DNA of 13,397 bases from Acidobacteriota bacterium (lineage in GTDB: Bacteria > Acidobacteriota > Terriglobia > Terriglobales > Acidobacteriaceae): contig JAEKKE010000398.1 in assembly GCA_019510535.1 (NCBI GenBank), positions 1-13,397 of the forward strand, given 5' to 3'. Every line of letters begins with the position of its first letter. Position 1 is the stretch's first letter. Below the pieces are notes generated by a model, which was given only the letters and a program-made list of their open reading frames with translations, was not told the origin of the DNA and searched no databases. A program made the translations under genes and the position numbers. Shown here in pieces: positions 1 to 6,521 of this stretch.

Positions 1-2
1 TC

Positions 3-350
3 ACCGCGGCCCGCGCTCCGGCTTCTGCCCCTGTAAGCATCCCGAGCAAACGCAAGCGCACAACGGAAGGACCCGCCCTGCAGATCAGCCACATGAGATA
101 CCGCACTCAGTTCCAGTTCTCAACTCAACTGAACCTGATGAACAACATCGCAACCTCACAAGAGCCTCTTGTCTTCAAACTCTCACACCCTGTGAATTGG
201 GACACATTGCACCCGATTCCCAGCAAGACATTTGCGCTGACTTCACTTCCCCAACTATGGGCCGATGATGATCACTCCTCGCACGACAAGCACATCGCCC
301 ACTTTGATCTTCCCGCCCTCTTTCCTAAGAGCAACGGCAAAACGCAGTAA
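3..350 (+). CDS. 3' end of an unidentified gene (5' truncated by window edge)
   Basis: This frame is open from the first bases of the window to a TAA at 348-350, giving about 115 residues with no start required inside the window. The first ATG (position 93) is 30 codons in, so the gene most likely begins upstream. The visible part starts with an Ala/Pro-rich, basic stretch (AARAPASAPVSIPSKRKR) that looks like a linker, followed by a mixed polar segment ending FDLPALFPKSNGKTQ. I recognise no domain, signal peptide or membrane segment. It ends 28 bases before the start of the OmpH-like gene on the same strand, so the two could be co-transcribed. The open frame might also be chance in high-GC DNA, so confidence is moderate. 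Confidence 0.42.
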   Translation, partial: TAARAPASAPVSIPSKRKRTTEGPALQISHMRYRTQFQFSTQLNLMNNIATSQEPLVFKLSHPVNWDTLHPIPSKTFALTSLPQLWADDDHSSHDKHIAHFDLPALFPKSNGKTQ

Positions 351-378
351 CGACAGATCACCCCGCAACGAGGCCCTC

Positions 379-1005
379 ATGCAGCAGGTAAGAGTACTTG
401 TCTTTGTTTTAGCGAGTTTTAGCATCGGAAAGACGATAGAAGCGCAGGCGGCCAAAGATCCCGGCCATGTTCTTCCCACCGCGGGCATCGTCACACTCAG
501 TTTCAACAGTGCCGTTCTTGGAACAGCAGAAGCACAGCGGGACCTCGACAGCCTACAGAAGAAGCTCACCCCGCGTCAGCAGCAATTACAAAAGCTGAGT
601 GACGCGCTGGAAGCAGAGAAAAAGCAGCTAACAGAAAGCAGCTCAAAGCTGACAGATGCCGAGAAGGCACAGAGTATCTCGAACATCAATTTGAAGGATA
701 AACAGCTACAGCGTGAAGCCGACAACCTCAAAACTGATTTCGAGACGGAATCACAGCAAATCTATCAACGGGTAGCGCAGAGACTCTACGCTTTTCTGCA
801 GAAATACGCGCAGCAACACGCTTACGCCGCAATCCTTGAACGTGGCTCAGATGCTGCACCGGTCATCTGGTATGCCGCCGATAACCTCGATATCACCGAA
901 GAGGTCGTGAAGGCATATGACCATCAGTCCGATGCAGCAGCAACATCCCTCCCCGACAAACCTTCAGCGGATCGTTCTCAACATCCCATCGCCAACAAGC
1001 CCTGA
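379..1005 (+). CDS. OmpH/Skp-family periplasmic chaperone-like protein
   Basis: A 208-residue secreted protein. Residues 1-24 form a signal peptide (MQQVRVLVFVLASFSIG core, likely cleavage near EAQA). A short beta segment follows (GIVTLSFNSAVLGTAEAQRD, about 36-55), then a long charged, Gln/Lys/Glu-rich coiled coil (about 55-150) and a C-terminal segment with YAAILERG and the motif DITEEVVKAYD. This order matches Skp/OmpH, a trimeric 'jellyfish' chaperone that holds unfolded outer-membrane proteins in the periplasm. The last ~30 residues are a low-complexity polar tail. I chose the ATG at 379 because it starts the signal peptide and has GAGG five bases upstream. An in-frame ATG at 265 would add 38 residues and hide the signal. 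Skp often sits next to bamA, but that is not visible here. Confidence 0.8.
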   Translation: MQQVRVLVFVLASFSIGKTIEAQAAKDPGHVLPTAGIVTLSFNSAVLGTAEAQRDLDSLQKKLTPRQQQLQKLSDALEAEKKQLTESSSKLTDAEKAQSISNINLKDKQLQREADNLKTDFETESQQIYQRVAQRLYAFLQKYAQQHAYAAILERGSDAAPVIWYAADNLDITEEVVKAYDHQSDAAATSLPDKPSADRSQHPIANKP

Positions 1006-1024
1006 TCTTCGATTCCCGCCCTTA

Positions 1025-1056
1025 TTCAATCCTTCAATGCTTCAATCATTCAATTT
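1025..1056. repeat. Octamer tandem repeat TTCAATNN, 4 units (array A)
   Basis: Four consecutive 8-bp units, TTCAAT plus two variable bases, fill the short gap between the convergent OmpH-like and sensor kinase genes. Read on the minus strand, the array contains the TGA stop of the kinase frame (1052-1050). The 38 bp at 1021-1058 match 5330-5367 at about 33 positions, so this is a dispersed repeat, not chance. Confidence 0.75.
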
Positions 1057-2355
1057 CCGCGCCGCAACGGAAACTCATACCGCACCATCAACCCGCCCAT
1101 CGGCGACTTATGCGCGGAGATCGTTCCTCCGTTCGCCAGCACAGTCTGTCTCGCAATCGCCAGCCCGAGACCAGCGCCCTTTGTTTCGGCAGAACCATCA
1201 GAATCCGACACACGCTGAAAGGGTTCAAAGATCGTCTCTTCCATCCCCTCTGGAATGCCTGGGCCATCGTCATAGATCTCCACCAGCCCCACATCACGGG
1301 CATCGTCCACACGGCTTTCGACCGTAATCACGCGTGCGAATCGAAGAGCATTGCGAATCACATTATCGAAGGCACGCTGCAACAGATCGGGATAGCCTTC
1401 GATCGCAAATGGTTCCTCCCATGCAAATGTGACGATCTTTCCCTGATGCAACAAAGAATCTGGTCCGGTTCTGATCCATCTCATTGCCGCTCTCCAGACG
1501 AGCAAAGAGCAGCAGCTGCTGTACCAGGGCATTGAGCTGTTCCGACTCATCCTCAATACGCTTCAGCTCCGGAGCCTTCGTCGCGTCCAGTCTGCGTTTG
1601 CAGAGCGCCAGGGCAATATTCAAGCGCGTCAGCGGTGAACCAAGCTCGTGCGCCGCATGTGCCAGAAATGTCTTCTGTTGCAGCACAAGCGACTCGATTT
1701 TCTCAGCCATCTCATTGAAGCCGCGGCTTACCCTACCGATCTCATCGCGCCGTTTTGTCAGTGCGGGCTTGAGGCGTACGCGAAGATCTCCGGTGCCGAA
1801 CGCCTGGGTTGCCTCAGAGAGCAGCGTAATCGGCCGTGTGAAGTAGAGACTCAAGACCAGCGCAGCGATCGCAGAAAATGCGATAAAGCGCAGCAGAATG
1901 GCAAATCCGAACTTGGTCTTCGCGCGCCTCGTGCCCGGATAGGGTAGCCTGGCGACAAATAAGGGCGATGTGTTCACGGCAGGGTCGGTCCGCACCGCAA
2001 CCACCGTCTCGTCGATCGTCGCCATCACCATCGGGCTGATCCGGTTTCTCGCCCACTCCAGCAATTCAGACTCGCCGTACGGAAGCCTCACACCGCCCAT
2101 TGCAGCGCCGGAGCCGTTAGATGTCAGGAGATATCCGTTGAAACACTCTGGCCCCAGGCCTCCATGAAAGCCTTGCGCGCTCTTCTGAACAGCGAAGGCC
2201 GCACACTCCTGTATCTTCGCGATCGGTAACTCCCGCGGCCGTTCGAACAACACCATTCTCGGCTCTCTGCTGATGGGCAACACGAGCATGATCAGCAGGC
2301 TGCCCAGAAGGATCAGAAACCAGAACGTGCGGAAGATACGGAAGAAGACACTCAC
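1050..2355 (-). pseudogene. CpxA-like sensor histidine kinase, frameshifted between HisKA and ATPase domains
   Basis: Inner-membrane sensor kinase read in two frames. From GTG 2355 the first frame gives TM1 (about residues 4-28, FFRIFRTFWFLILLGSLLIM), a ~115-residue periplasmic region, TM2 (FAILLRFIAFSAIAALVLSL), a HAMP domain, and HisKA with phosphoacceptor His about 236 in AHAAHELGSPLTRL. After LLLFARLESGNEMDQNRTR this frame drifts out of homology and stops at 1363. The ATP-binding domain continues in another minus frame down to 1050: N-box RAFDNVIRNALRFA, G1 YDDGPGIPEG, F-box IFEPFQ, G2 GAGLGLAIAR. The linker between HisKA and the ATPase domain looks 10 or more residues short, so a small out-of-frame deletion near 1443-1488 is likely. 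If real, no active kinase is made. The GTG overlaps the regulator's TGA (GTGA), implying coupled translation. An automated caller may list the halves as two CDS (2355-1363 and 1556-1050). Confidence 0.8.
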
Positions 2356-3080
2356 AGGCCGGTCCCATCCTGTGGAAGCACATAGCTGTAGCCAAGGTTG
2401 CGGACACACTTGAAGCGATCTGTGCCATCCGGATGAACGCCCAATCGCTTCCTGAGATTGTTCACCAGGTTATCGATGGAGCGGTCGACACCATGCGGTT
2501 CGCGTCCGAAGATGCGCCGGATCAGATCCTCACGCGGACGTGCTTCACCAGGGCACTCCAGTAGAAGCCGCAGCAGCTCATATTGACCTCCGGTCAGCTC
2601 TACCGGCCTGCCGCTGCACGTCACCGTACGGGAGCCCTCATCCAGGAGGAGATCGCCCACAAGCCTTGTTGACACCTCCACAGCTGCGGGTTGTGTCCGG
2701 CGCAGAATACTGCCGATTCTCGCGACCAGCTCTTCTGGCTGAAAGGGCTTTGTCAGATAGTCGTCGGCGCCATCGTTCAAACCATGGACACGATCGCGCG
2801 TCGCTCCACGCGTGGTCAGCATCAGCACCGGGGTCCGAGTAATCTCCCTCAATCTCCGCAGAGTCTCAAAGCCATCGATTCCCGGCAGCATCACATCCAG
2901 CACGATGAACTGAAACGGCCGCTCCGTCACGCGCTGGATCCCCTCTTCTCCACTGCGCGCGCACGTCACACTGAAGCCGGAAGGTTCGCAGTACTCCGCC
3001 AGCAGCGCGCCCAGCGAACGGTCATCGTCAATCAGCAGAAGCGATACACGGGCCTTCGGCGCTTGCACGTTTGCTGTCAC
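2352..3080 (-). CDS. OmpR/CpxR-type two-component response regulator
   Basis: A 242-residue cytoplasmic transcription factor. The receiver domain (about 12-125) has the acidic pocket LLLIDDDRS (Asp18-20), the phosphoacceptor Asp62 in IVLDVMLPGIDG, the switch threonine region MLTTRG (89-90) and Lys111 in YLTKPF. A winged-helix DNA-binding domain follows (about 140-238), ending in the typical NLRKRLG...VRNLGYSYVLP. Length and layout are normal for the family. The start is a GTG; an in-frame TAG lies just upstream, so no longer form is possible. AGGAG sits about 12 bases before it, longer than ideal, inside the arm of the repeat element at 3084-3196. The gene ends in a GTGA overlap with the sensor kinase, its expected partner. 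All key residues are intact, so the regulator may work alone or with another phosphodonor if the kinase is broken. Confidence 0.93.
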   Translation of the reverse strand: MTANVQAPKARVSLLLIDDDRSLGALLAEYCEPSGFSVTCARSGEEGIQRVTERPFQFIVLDVMLPGIDGFETLRRLREITRTPVLMLTTRGATRDRVHGLNDGADDYLTKPFQPEELVARIGSILRRTQPAAVEVSTRLVGDLLLDEGSRTVTCSGRPVELTGGQYELLRLLLECPGEARPREDLIRRIFGREPHGVDRSIDNLVNNLRKRLGVHPDGTDRFKCVRNLGYSYVLPQDGTGL

Positions 3081-3083
3081 GAT

Positions 3084-3196
3084 AGAGCACTTCTCCTAAG
3101 GTGTGGTTGCGGAGGTTTGGCTGTTTGCGCCGTTTTCCCCGAAGAAAACGGCATTCGCAGATTTATCCAAAGTTACTGTATTAGGAGAAATGCTCT
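3084..3196. repeat. 113-bp inverted-repeat element, copy 1 (MITE- or REP-like)
   Basis: The ends are 16-bp inverted repeats, AGAGCACTTCTCCTAA at 3084-3099 and TTAGGAGAAATGCTCT at 3181-3196, complementary at 15 of 16 positions. Exactly in the middle is a perfect hairpin with a 9-bp stem (GCCGTTTTC 3129-3137, GAAAACGGC 3144-3152) and a 6-base loop. Copy 2 at 10222-10332 has the same architecture and nearly the same ends. It encodes no protein. It fills almost all of the gap between the His-rich protein gene and the response regulator, and its left arm contains the AGGAG that would serve the regulator. No clear target duplication is visible at this copy. Confidence 0.8.
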
Positions 3197-3202
3197 CGAT
3201 CG

Positions 3203-3751
3203 TCACCTGTTTTGATCGCGCGTCTCCACAGAGGTTGTCGTGTGGTCTGCGGAGTGAGATCTGTGGTGATGCTCGTGCACCTCGTGCGGCGATCGAACTG
3301 CAATCCACTGTGCTCCACGATCAGTGGTCCCGCGTAGGACCCCACCGACATAGTCCCCTCTTACGGTGCCTGCGCTGCCCCCGACAAACGATACGCTCAT
3401 CCCATCCACGTGCACCGGAACCGCACGGCGCGAGCCTTGCAGGGGGAGGAAATCATTCATATCCGCAGCAGTGACGGCACTCAATTGCTGACCTGCGGAG
3501 ACGATGCGGAAAGTGCTGCGATGTTTGTCGGTCGGTGACGTGCCCCATACCACGGTCCAGGCGCCTTCCAGCAGGTCCGGTTGCAGCACCTGCGCCTTGG
3601 CTTCCTCCGGTTGCACCATACTTTGAGACGTTGCAGGCGCGACAGGCTCATGCGGCCCGTTAAAGCCAAGCAACGCGACAACCGCGGGAATACAGCACGC
3701 CACGGCAATCCGTAATCCATACGGATGCTCTTTTTGTAGAAACCTGGTCAT
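3203..3751 (-). CDS. Membrane-anchored or secreted hypothetical protein with His-rich C-terminal tail
   Basis: 182 residues, no family recognised. Residues 14-30 (RIAVACCIPAVVALLGF) form one hydrophobic segment after a basic N-terminus, so the rest should lie in the periplasm, anchored or released by cleavage. A Pro/Gln-rich linker leads to a compact region (about 60-154) of short alternating hydrophobic stretches with Gly turns (LLEGAWTVVWG, VSFVGGSAGTVRGDYVGG), suggesting a small beta-rich fold. The tail, residues 156-170, has seven His in fifteen positions (HEVHEHHHRSHSADH), a possible metal-binding segment. The gene is upstream of the response regulator and kinase on the same strand, 122 bp away, with repeat copy 1 in between. 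By position it could be an accessory of the two-component system, as CpxP is for CpxRA, but it has no visible CpxP/Spy similarity. The start at 3751 lacks a clear ribosome-binding site. Confidence 0.65.
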   Translation of the reverse strand: MTRFLQKEHPYGLRIAVACCIPAVVALLGFNGPHEPVAPATSQSMVQPEEAKAQVLQPDLLEGAWTVVWGTSPTDKHRSTFRIVSAGQQLSAVTAADMNDFLPLQGSRRAVPVHVDGMSVSFVGGSAGTVRGDYVGGVLRGTTDRGAQWIAVRSPHEVHEHHHRSHSADHTTTSVETRDQNR

Positions 3752-3801
3752 CTCAACAGAAGGTCGGAGTCGAAGGAACGCACTTCAGAGGGAACGAGCC
3801 T

Positions 3802-3830
3802 CCTATACACACCGATCGCTGTGTAATAGG
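3802..3830. promoter_or_regulatory. Imperfect 29-bp palindrome, candidate operator
   Basis: The arms CCTAT-ACACA and TGTGT-A-ATAGG flank a central CGATCG, with symmetric C mismatches beside the centre and one extra base in the right arm. It lies about 51 bp upstream of the minus-strand His-rich gene and about 230 bp upstream of the plus-strand gene. Dyad symmetry of this kind suits a dimeric regulator or a 5' UTR stem. Which regulator binds cannot be read from the sequence. Confidence 0.4.
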
Positions 3831-3877
3831 ACGCTCGCCCTCCGAATTCGATCCCTTTTCTTTTCTAGCGTCGACAC

Positions 3878-3920
3878 TTCACGACATTCGATCGTCCGCC
3901 GTGAGTTCGTTTGTCGTGAA
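3878..3920. promoter_or_regulatory. 9-bp inverted repeat TTCACGACA...TGTCGTGAA
   Basis: Perfect 9-bp arms at 3878-3886 and 3912-3920, separated by 25 bp, in the divergent intergenic region. It could be a pair of half-sites or a stem in the leader of the plus-strand gene. There is no T-tract, so a terminator is unlikely. Confidence 0.3.
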
Positions 3921-4059
3921 TCGTCGTCTGCACCTTCCGTTTCCCAAGGCGGACCGTCGATAGACGCAGGTGCCCAATCCCCTCATCTTCCCTTCCACCT
4001 AAAACGTACGGAGGAGGACAAAGCGCCTGGCAAACCATCACAGATCGGACTTCTGATTC

Positions 4060-5199
4060 ATGTTGAAATGTGCCGCTGCGGCCTTCCTTCTCGTCTCGAC
4101 GACTGCGTTATCTGCACAACAGGCCGGCGTCACGGCTGCTTCTCTCGAGCTTCCGGACGCGCCTGCTCCCCAGTTTCAAACATCACCGCTCCAGACATCC
4201 CCGCTCGCGGCATCCTCTTCGCAAGCACTCGCTGCCCTGCCTGTAGGCTCGGCACAGATATCGGGATCCGTCCTCGATAGCACGGGCGCCATCGTCCCTG
4301 GCGCACAGGTCACCTTGCTTAATGAAACAGGCGCGCCGGTGCGATCCACATTGGTCGATGCCAGAGGAGGATTCCTGTTCGCTCGACTACCTGCCGGGCG
4401 CTACATGCTCCGCGTTACCTGCAATGGCTTTGCTCCCTATGCCTCGTCGGCCTTCGATCTCTCCGGGGAGCAGACTTACGTCTTACCTGACATCTCGCTC
4501 TCCATCGCATCGACCAACACAGAGATCACCGTCCTTCCCACAGAGATCATCGCCGAGGCCCAGATCAAAGCCCAGGAGCAACAGCGAGTTTTCGGTGTCT
4601 TTCCGAACTTCTACACAAGCTTCGAACCTCATCCCGTACCGATGACGACGAAGCAGAAGTTCCAGCTTGCAACCCGTGACACGCTCGACTGGACATCGTT
4701 CATCGGTGTCACCGTCAGCGCCGGAGTCGAACAGGCCAACAACTCCTATGCCGGCTACGGCCAGGGAGCCGCCGGATACGGCAAACGCTGGGCAGCACGC
4801 TTTGGAGACGGCCGTATCAGCGACTACTTCGACCACGCCATCTACGCTTCACTCTTTCACCAGGATCCCCGCTACTTCTACCAGGGCACCGGCACCACGA
4901 AATCCCGCGTGTACCACGCCATCGCCAGCGCCTTCGTTGCCCGCAGCGACAGCGGCAACATGATGCCGAACTATTCCTACCTTCTCGGAGCCATGACCTC
5001 GGGAGCGCTCTCCAACCTCTACTATCCCCACGCTGACCGCGGCTGGGACCTGGTCTTCACCAACGCAGCCATCGGCATCGGCGGAAGAGCCGCAGGCGCG
5101 GTTGCGCGAGAACTGCTCGGCAGAAAACTCACCAAACACGTCCCAGGTAAAGATGTCCCCTACACCGATCCTGCCAACACGCCATCAGCCAAACGCTAG
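4060..5199 (+). CDS. Secreted protein with carboxypeptidase-regulatory-like (Ig-like) domain
   Basis: 379 residues. A signal peptide spans 1-19 (MLKCAAAAFLLVSTTALSA, cleavage before QQ). A Pro/Ser/Ala-rich linker with an internal QTSPL duplication follows. A carboxypeptidase-regulatory-like beta-sandwich covers about 66-150 (QISGSVLDSTGAIVPGAQVTL, then GGFLFARLPAGRYMLRV), as found at the N-terminus of acidobacterial TonB-dependent 'Oar-like' proteins. Residues 175-360 are aromatic- and Gly-rich with short segments such as YAGYGQGAAGYGKRW and FHQDPRYFY. They are far too short for a full TonB receptor barrel and of unknown function; a small outer-membrane domain is possible. The start at 4060 follows an in-frame TGA at 4054-4056, so nothing longer is possible. 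The strong GGAGGAGGA is 41 bases upstream, too far to serve this ATG. The gene appears monocistronic and ends in a convergent spacer. Confidence 0.8.
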   Translation: MLKCAAAAFLLVSTTALSAQQAGVTAASLELPDAPAPQFQTSPLQTSPLAASSSQALAALPVGSAQISGSVLDSTGAIVPGAQVTLLNETGAPVRSTLVDARGGFLFARLPAGRYMLRVTCNGFAPYASSAFDLSGEQTYVLPDISLSIASTNTEITVLPTEIIAEAQIKAQEQQRVFGVFPNFYTSFEPHPVPMTTKQKFQLATRDTLDWTSFIGVTVSAGVEQANNSYAGYGQGAAGYGKRWAARFGDGRISDYFDHAIYASLFHQDPRYFYQGTGTTKSRVYHAIASAFVARSDSGNMMPNYSYLLGAMTSGALSNLYYPHADRGWDLVFTNAAIGIGGRAAGAVARELLGRKLTKHVPGKDVPYTDPANTPSAKR

Positions 5200-5225
5200 C
5201 GATAGCGCGATACCCCACGCTAAAA

Positions 5226-5250
5226 CCCTGGCAAACGGAGTTTGCCAGGG
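5226..5250 (-). terminator. Strong hairpin in convergent spacer, probable terminator
   Basis: A perfect 11-bp stem, CCCTGGCAAAC (5226-5236) and GTTTGCCAGGG (5240-5250), with a 3-base loop. Read on the minus strand it is followed by TTTTA, so it best fits a terminator for the VWA/PLP-enzyme transcription unit that ends at 5355. On the plus strand no T-run follows, though the stem could still protect the 3' end of the 4060-5199 transcript. Confidence 0.55.
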
Positions 5251-5255
5251 ACCCC

Positions 5256-5286
5256 GCCCTTCGCGATAAAACCGCGAAGAATGGGC
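5256..5286. repeat. REP-like hairpin, member 1 (CCCTTCGCG...CGCGAAG)
   Basis: A stem of CTTCGCG (5259-5265) and CGCGAAG (5273-5279) around a 7-base loop, flanked by GCC and GGC that can extend the pairing. It resembles the hairpin at 12550-12577, including a compensatory T-A to A-T change in the stem. Both copies lie just downstream of a plus-strand stop codon. Confidence 0.5.
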
Positions 5287-5333
5287 AACGAGAGTATTCG
5301 CTAGCTCAATTCGCTCCGCCGAGAAGGACCTTA

Positions 5334-5365
5334 TTCAATAATTCAATCCTTCGATCATTCAATTC
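5334..5365. repeat. Octamer tandem repeat TTCAATNN, 4 units (array B)
   Basis: Four 8-bp units (one reads TTCGATCA), closely matching array A at 1025-1056 in sequence and order. On the minus strand the array overlaps the end of the PLP-enzyme gene and contains its TGA stop (5357-5355). The last two sense codons of that gene also lie within the repeat. Confidence 0.75.
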
Positions 5366-6506
5366 CCGCCAGCGCCTGCCCCAAATCCGCAAGGATATCC
5401 TCAACATCCTCGCAACCGACCGACAAGCGGATCAGTCCATCCGTGATCCCCAGCGCGTCACGCTGCTCTTGCGTCATCGCCGCATGGGTCATCGAAGCCG
5501 AATGCGAGACCAGCGTTTCCACTCCGCCCAGAGACTCCGCCAGGTAGCAAAGTTTCAACGATCGCACAAACGCATTCGCTGCTTCTTTGCTTCCGAGCTC
5601 GAAGGACATCATCGAGCCGAATCCCTTCTGCTGTCGCGCCGCAATCCCATGTCCGGGATGTGACGGCAAGCCGGGATAGAACACCTGCCTCACCTTCGGA
5701 TGCTTTGACAGGAACTCCGCCACCACGCGGCCATTCGCATCGTGCTGCCGCATTCGCAATGCCAGCGTCTTGATACCGCGCAGCACCAGGTAGCAGTCGA
5801 ACGGCGCCAGGATGCCGCCGGTACACTTCTGCACAAACTCGAAGCGCTCCTTGTGCTCCGGCTTTGTCCCGATCAGCACACCGCCCAATCCATCTGAATG
5901 GCCGTTCAGGAACTTGGTCGTCGAGTGCATTACGATATCCGCACCCAACTCGATTGGGCGCTGGAGATATGGCGATAGAAATGTATTGTCGATCGAAAGC
6001 TCCACGCCATGACGATGAGCCACCTCCGCCACCGCGGCAATGTCCACAATGGACATCATCGGATTTGTCGGACTCTCGATATGCACAAGCTTCGTCGCAG
6101 GCGTAATCGCGGCCTCCACCTTCGCCGGATCGCCTGCGTCCACATAGGTAAACGTCAGTCCATAGTGAACAAAGATCTTTTCGAAGAGCCGTACTGTTCC
6201 GCCATAGATGTTCTCGCTGCAGACCACATGATCGCCGGCCTTCATCATGGTGCACAGAGCCGCAATCGCAGCCATACCGCTGCCGAAGACGTGGCCGCTG
6301 GTTCCGCCTTCGAGCTTCGCCAGGCTCTCCTCCAGCGCTGAACGCGTCGGATTGTCCAGCCGGGCATACTCCCAGCCCTTGTTCTTCCCGATCTCCTGCT
6401 GCTGATAGGTGGAAGTGAGATACACCGGCACATTTACAGCGCCGGTCAACTCATCCGGCTCCTGGCCGGCATGAATTGCCTTCGTGGAAAACCCCTGGTA
6501 GGTCAT
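5355..6506 (-). CDS. Cystathionine gamma-synthase/lyase family PLP enzyme
   Basis: A cytoplasmic fold-type I PLP enzyme of the Cys/Met metabolism family, 383 residues, normal length. Numbering here follows the longer GTG form, which starts 4 codons earlier. Visible motifs are the substrate/cofactor loop YARLDNPTR (51-59), the PLP-stacking Tyr104 in ENIYGGT, Asp177 in LSIDNTF that pairs with the PLP ring nitrogen, the Schiff-base Lys202 in MHSTTKFLNGHSD, and the C-terminal ESLGGVETLVSHSASMTH and IRLSVGCED. It makes or splits cystathionine, or uses a related activated homoserine. Synthase (metB) and lyase (mccB) cannot be separated by eye, so no symbol is given. I prefer ATG 6506 (MTYQGFSTKAIHAGQ, the conserved start). 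GTG 6518, three bases after the VWA stop, is also possible. It is the last gene of the minus-strand unit with the two VWA genes, and its stop lies inside octamer array B. Confidence 0.9.
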   Translation of the reverse strand: MTYQGFSTKAIHAGQEPDELTGAVNVPVYLTSTYQQQEIGKNKGWEYARLDNPTRSALEESLAKLEGGTSGHVFGSGMAAIAALCTMMKAGDHVVCSENIYGGTVRLFEKIFVHYGLTFTYVDAGDPAKVEAAITPATKLVHIESPTNPMMSIVDIAAVAEVAHRHGVELSIDNTFLSPYLQRPIELGADIVMHSTTKFLNGHSDGLGGVLIGTKPEHKERFEFVQKCTGGILAPFDCYLVLRGIKTLALRMRQHDANGRVVAEFLSKHPKVRQVFYPGLPSHPGHGIAARQQKGFGSMMSFELGSKEAANAFVRSLKLCYLAESLGGVETLVSHSASMTHAAMTQEQRDALGITDGLIRLSVGCEDVEDILADLGQALAGIE

Positions 6507-6521
6507 CGTCGCGTGCACGCC

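Larger units (their letters stand above)
3752..4059. other. 308-bp divergent intergenic region
   Basis: It separates the minus-strand His-rich protein gene from the plus-strand carboxypeptidase-regulatory-like gene and must hold promoters for both. It contains a long imperfect palindrome (3802-3830), a 9-bp inverted repeat (3878-3920) and a strong Shine-Dalgarno-like run, GGAGGAGGA at 4010-4018, with no start codon at the usual spacing. I found no convincing -35/-10 pair and no ORF of note. Confidence 0.6.

Noticed and set aside
1443..1500. Programmed ribosomal frameshifting in the sensor kinase
   Set aside because: There is no clear slippery heptamer with a following stem, and the linker looks short, so a lesion or sequence error explains it better.
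3129..3152. Central hairpin of repeat copy 1 as an ordinary terminator
   Set aside because: No T-tract follows on either strand, and the same hairpin recurs at the centre of copy 2, so it belongs to the element.
2691..3215. Plus-strand open frame over the response regulator start and repeat copy 1
   Set aside because: It is antisense to the conserved receiver domain and reads through a non-coding repeat.
5458..6255. Minus-strand open frame of 265 codons inside the PLP-enzyme gene
   Set aside because: It is a shadow in another frame of a gene with intact catalytic motifs, and its composition (Gly/Arg/Ser-rich) is typical of such shadows.
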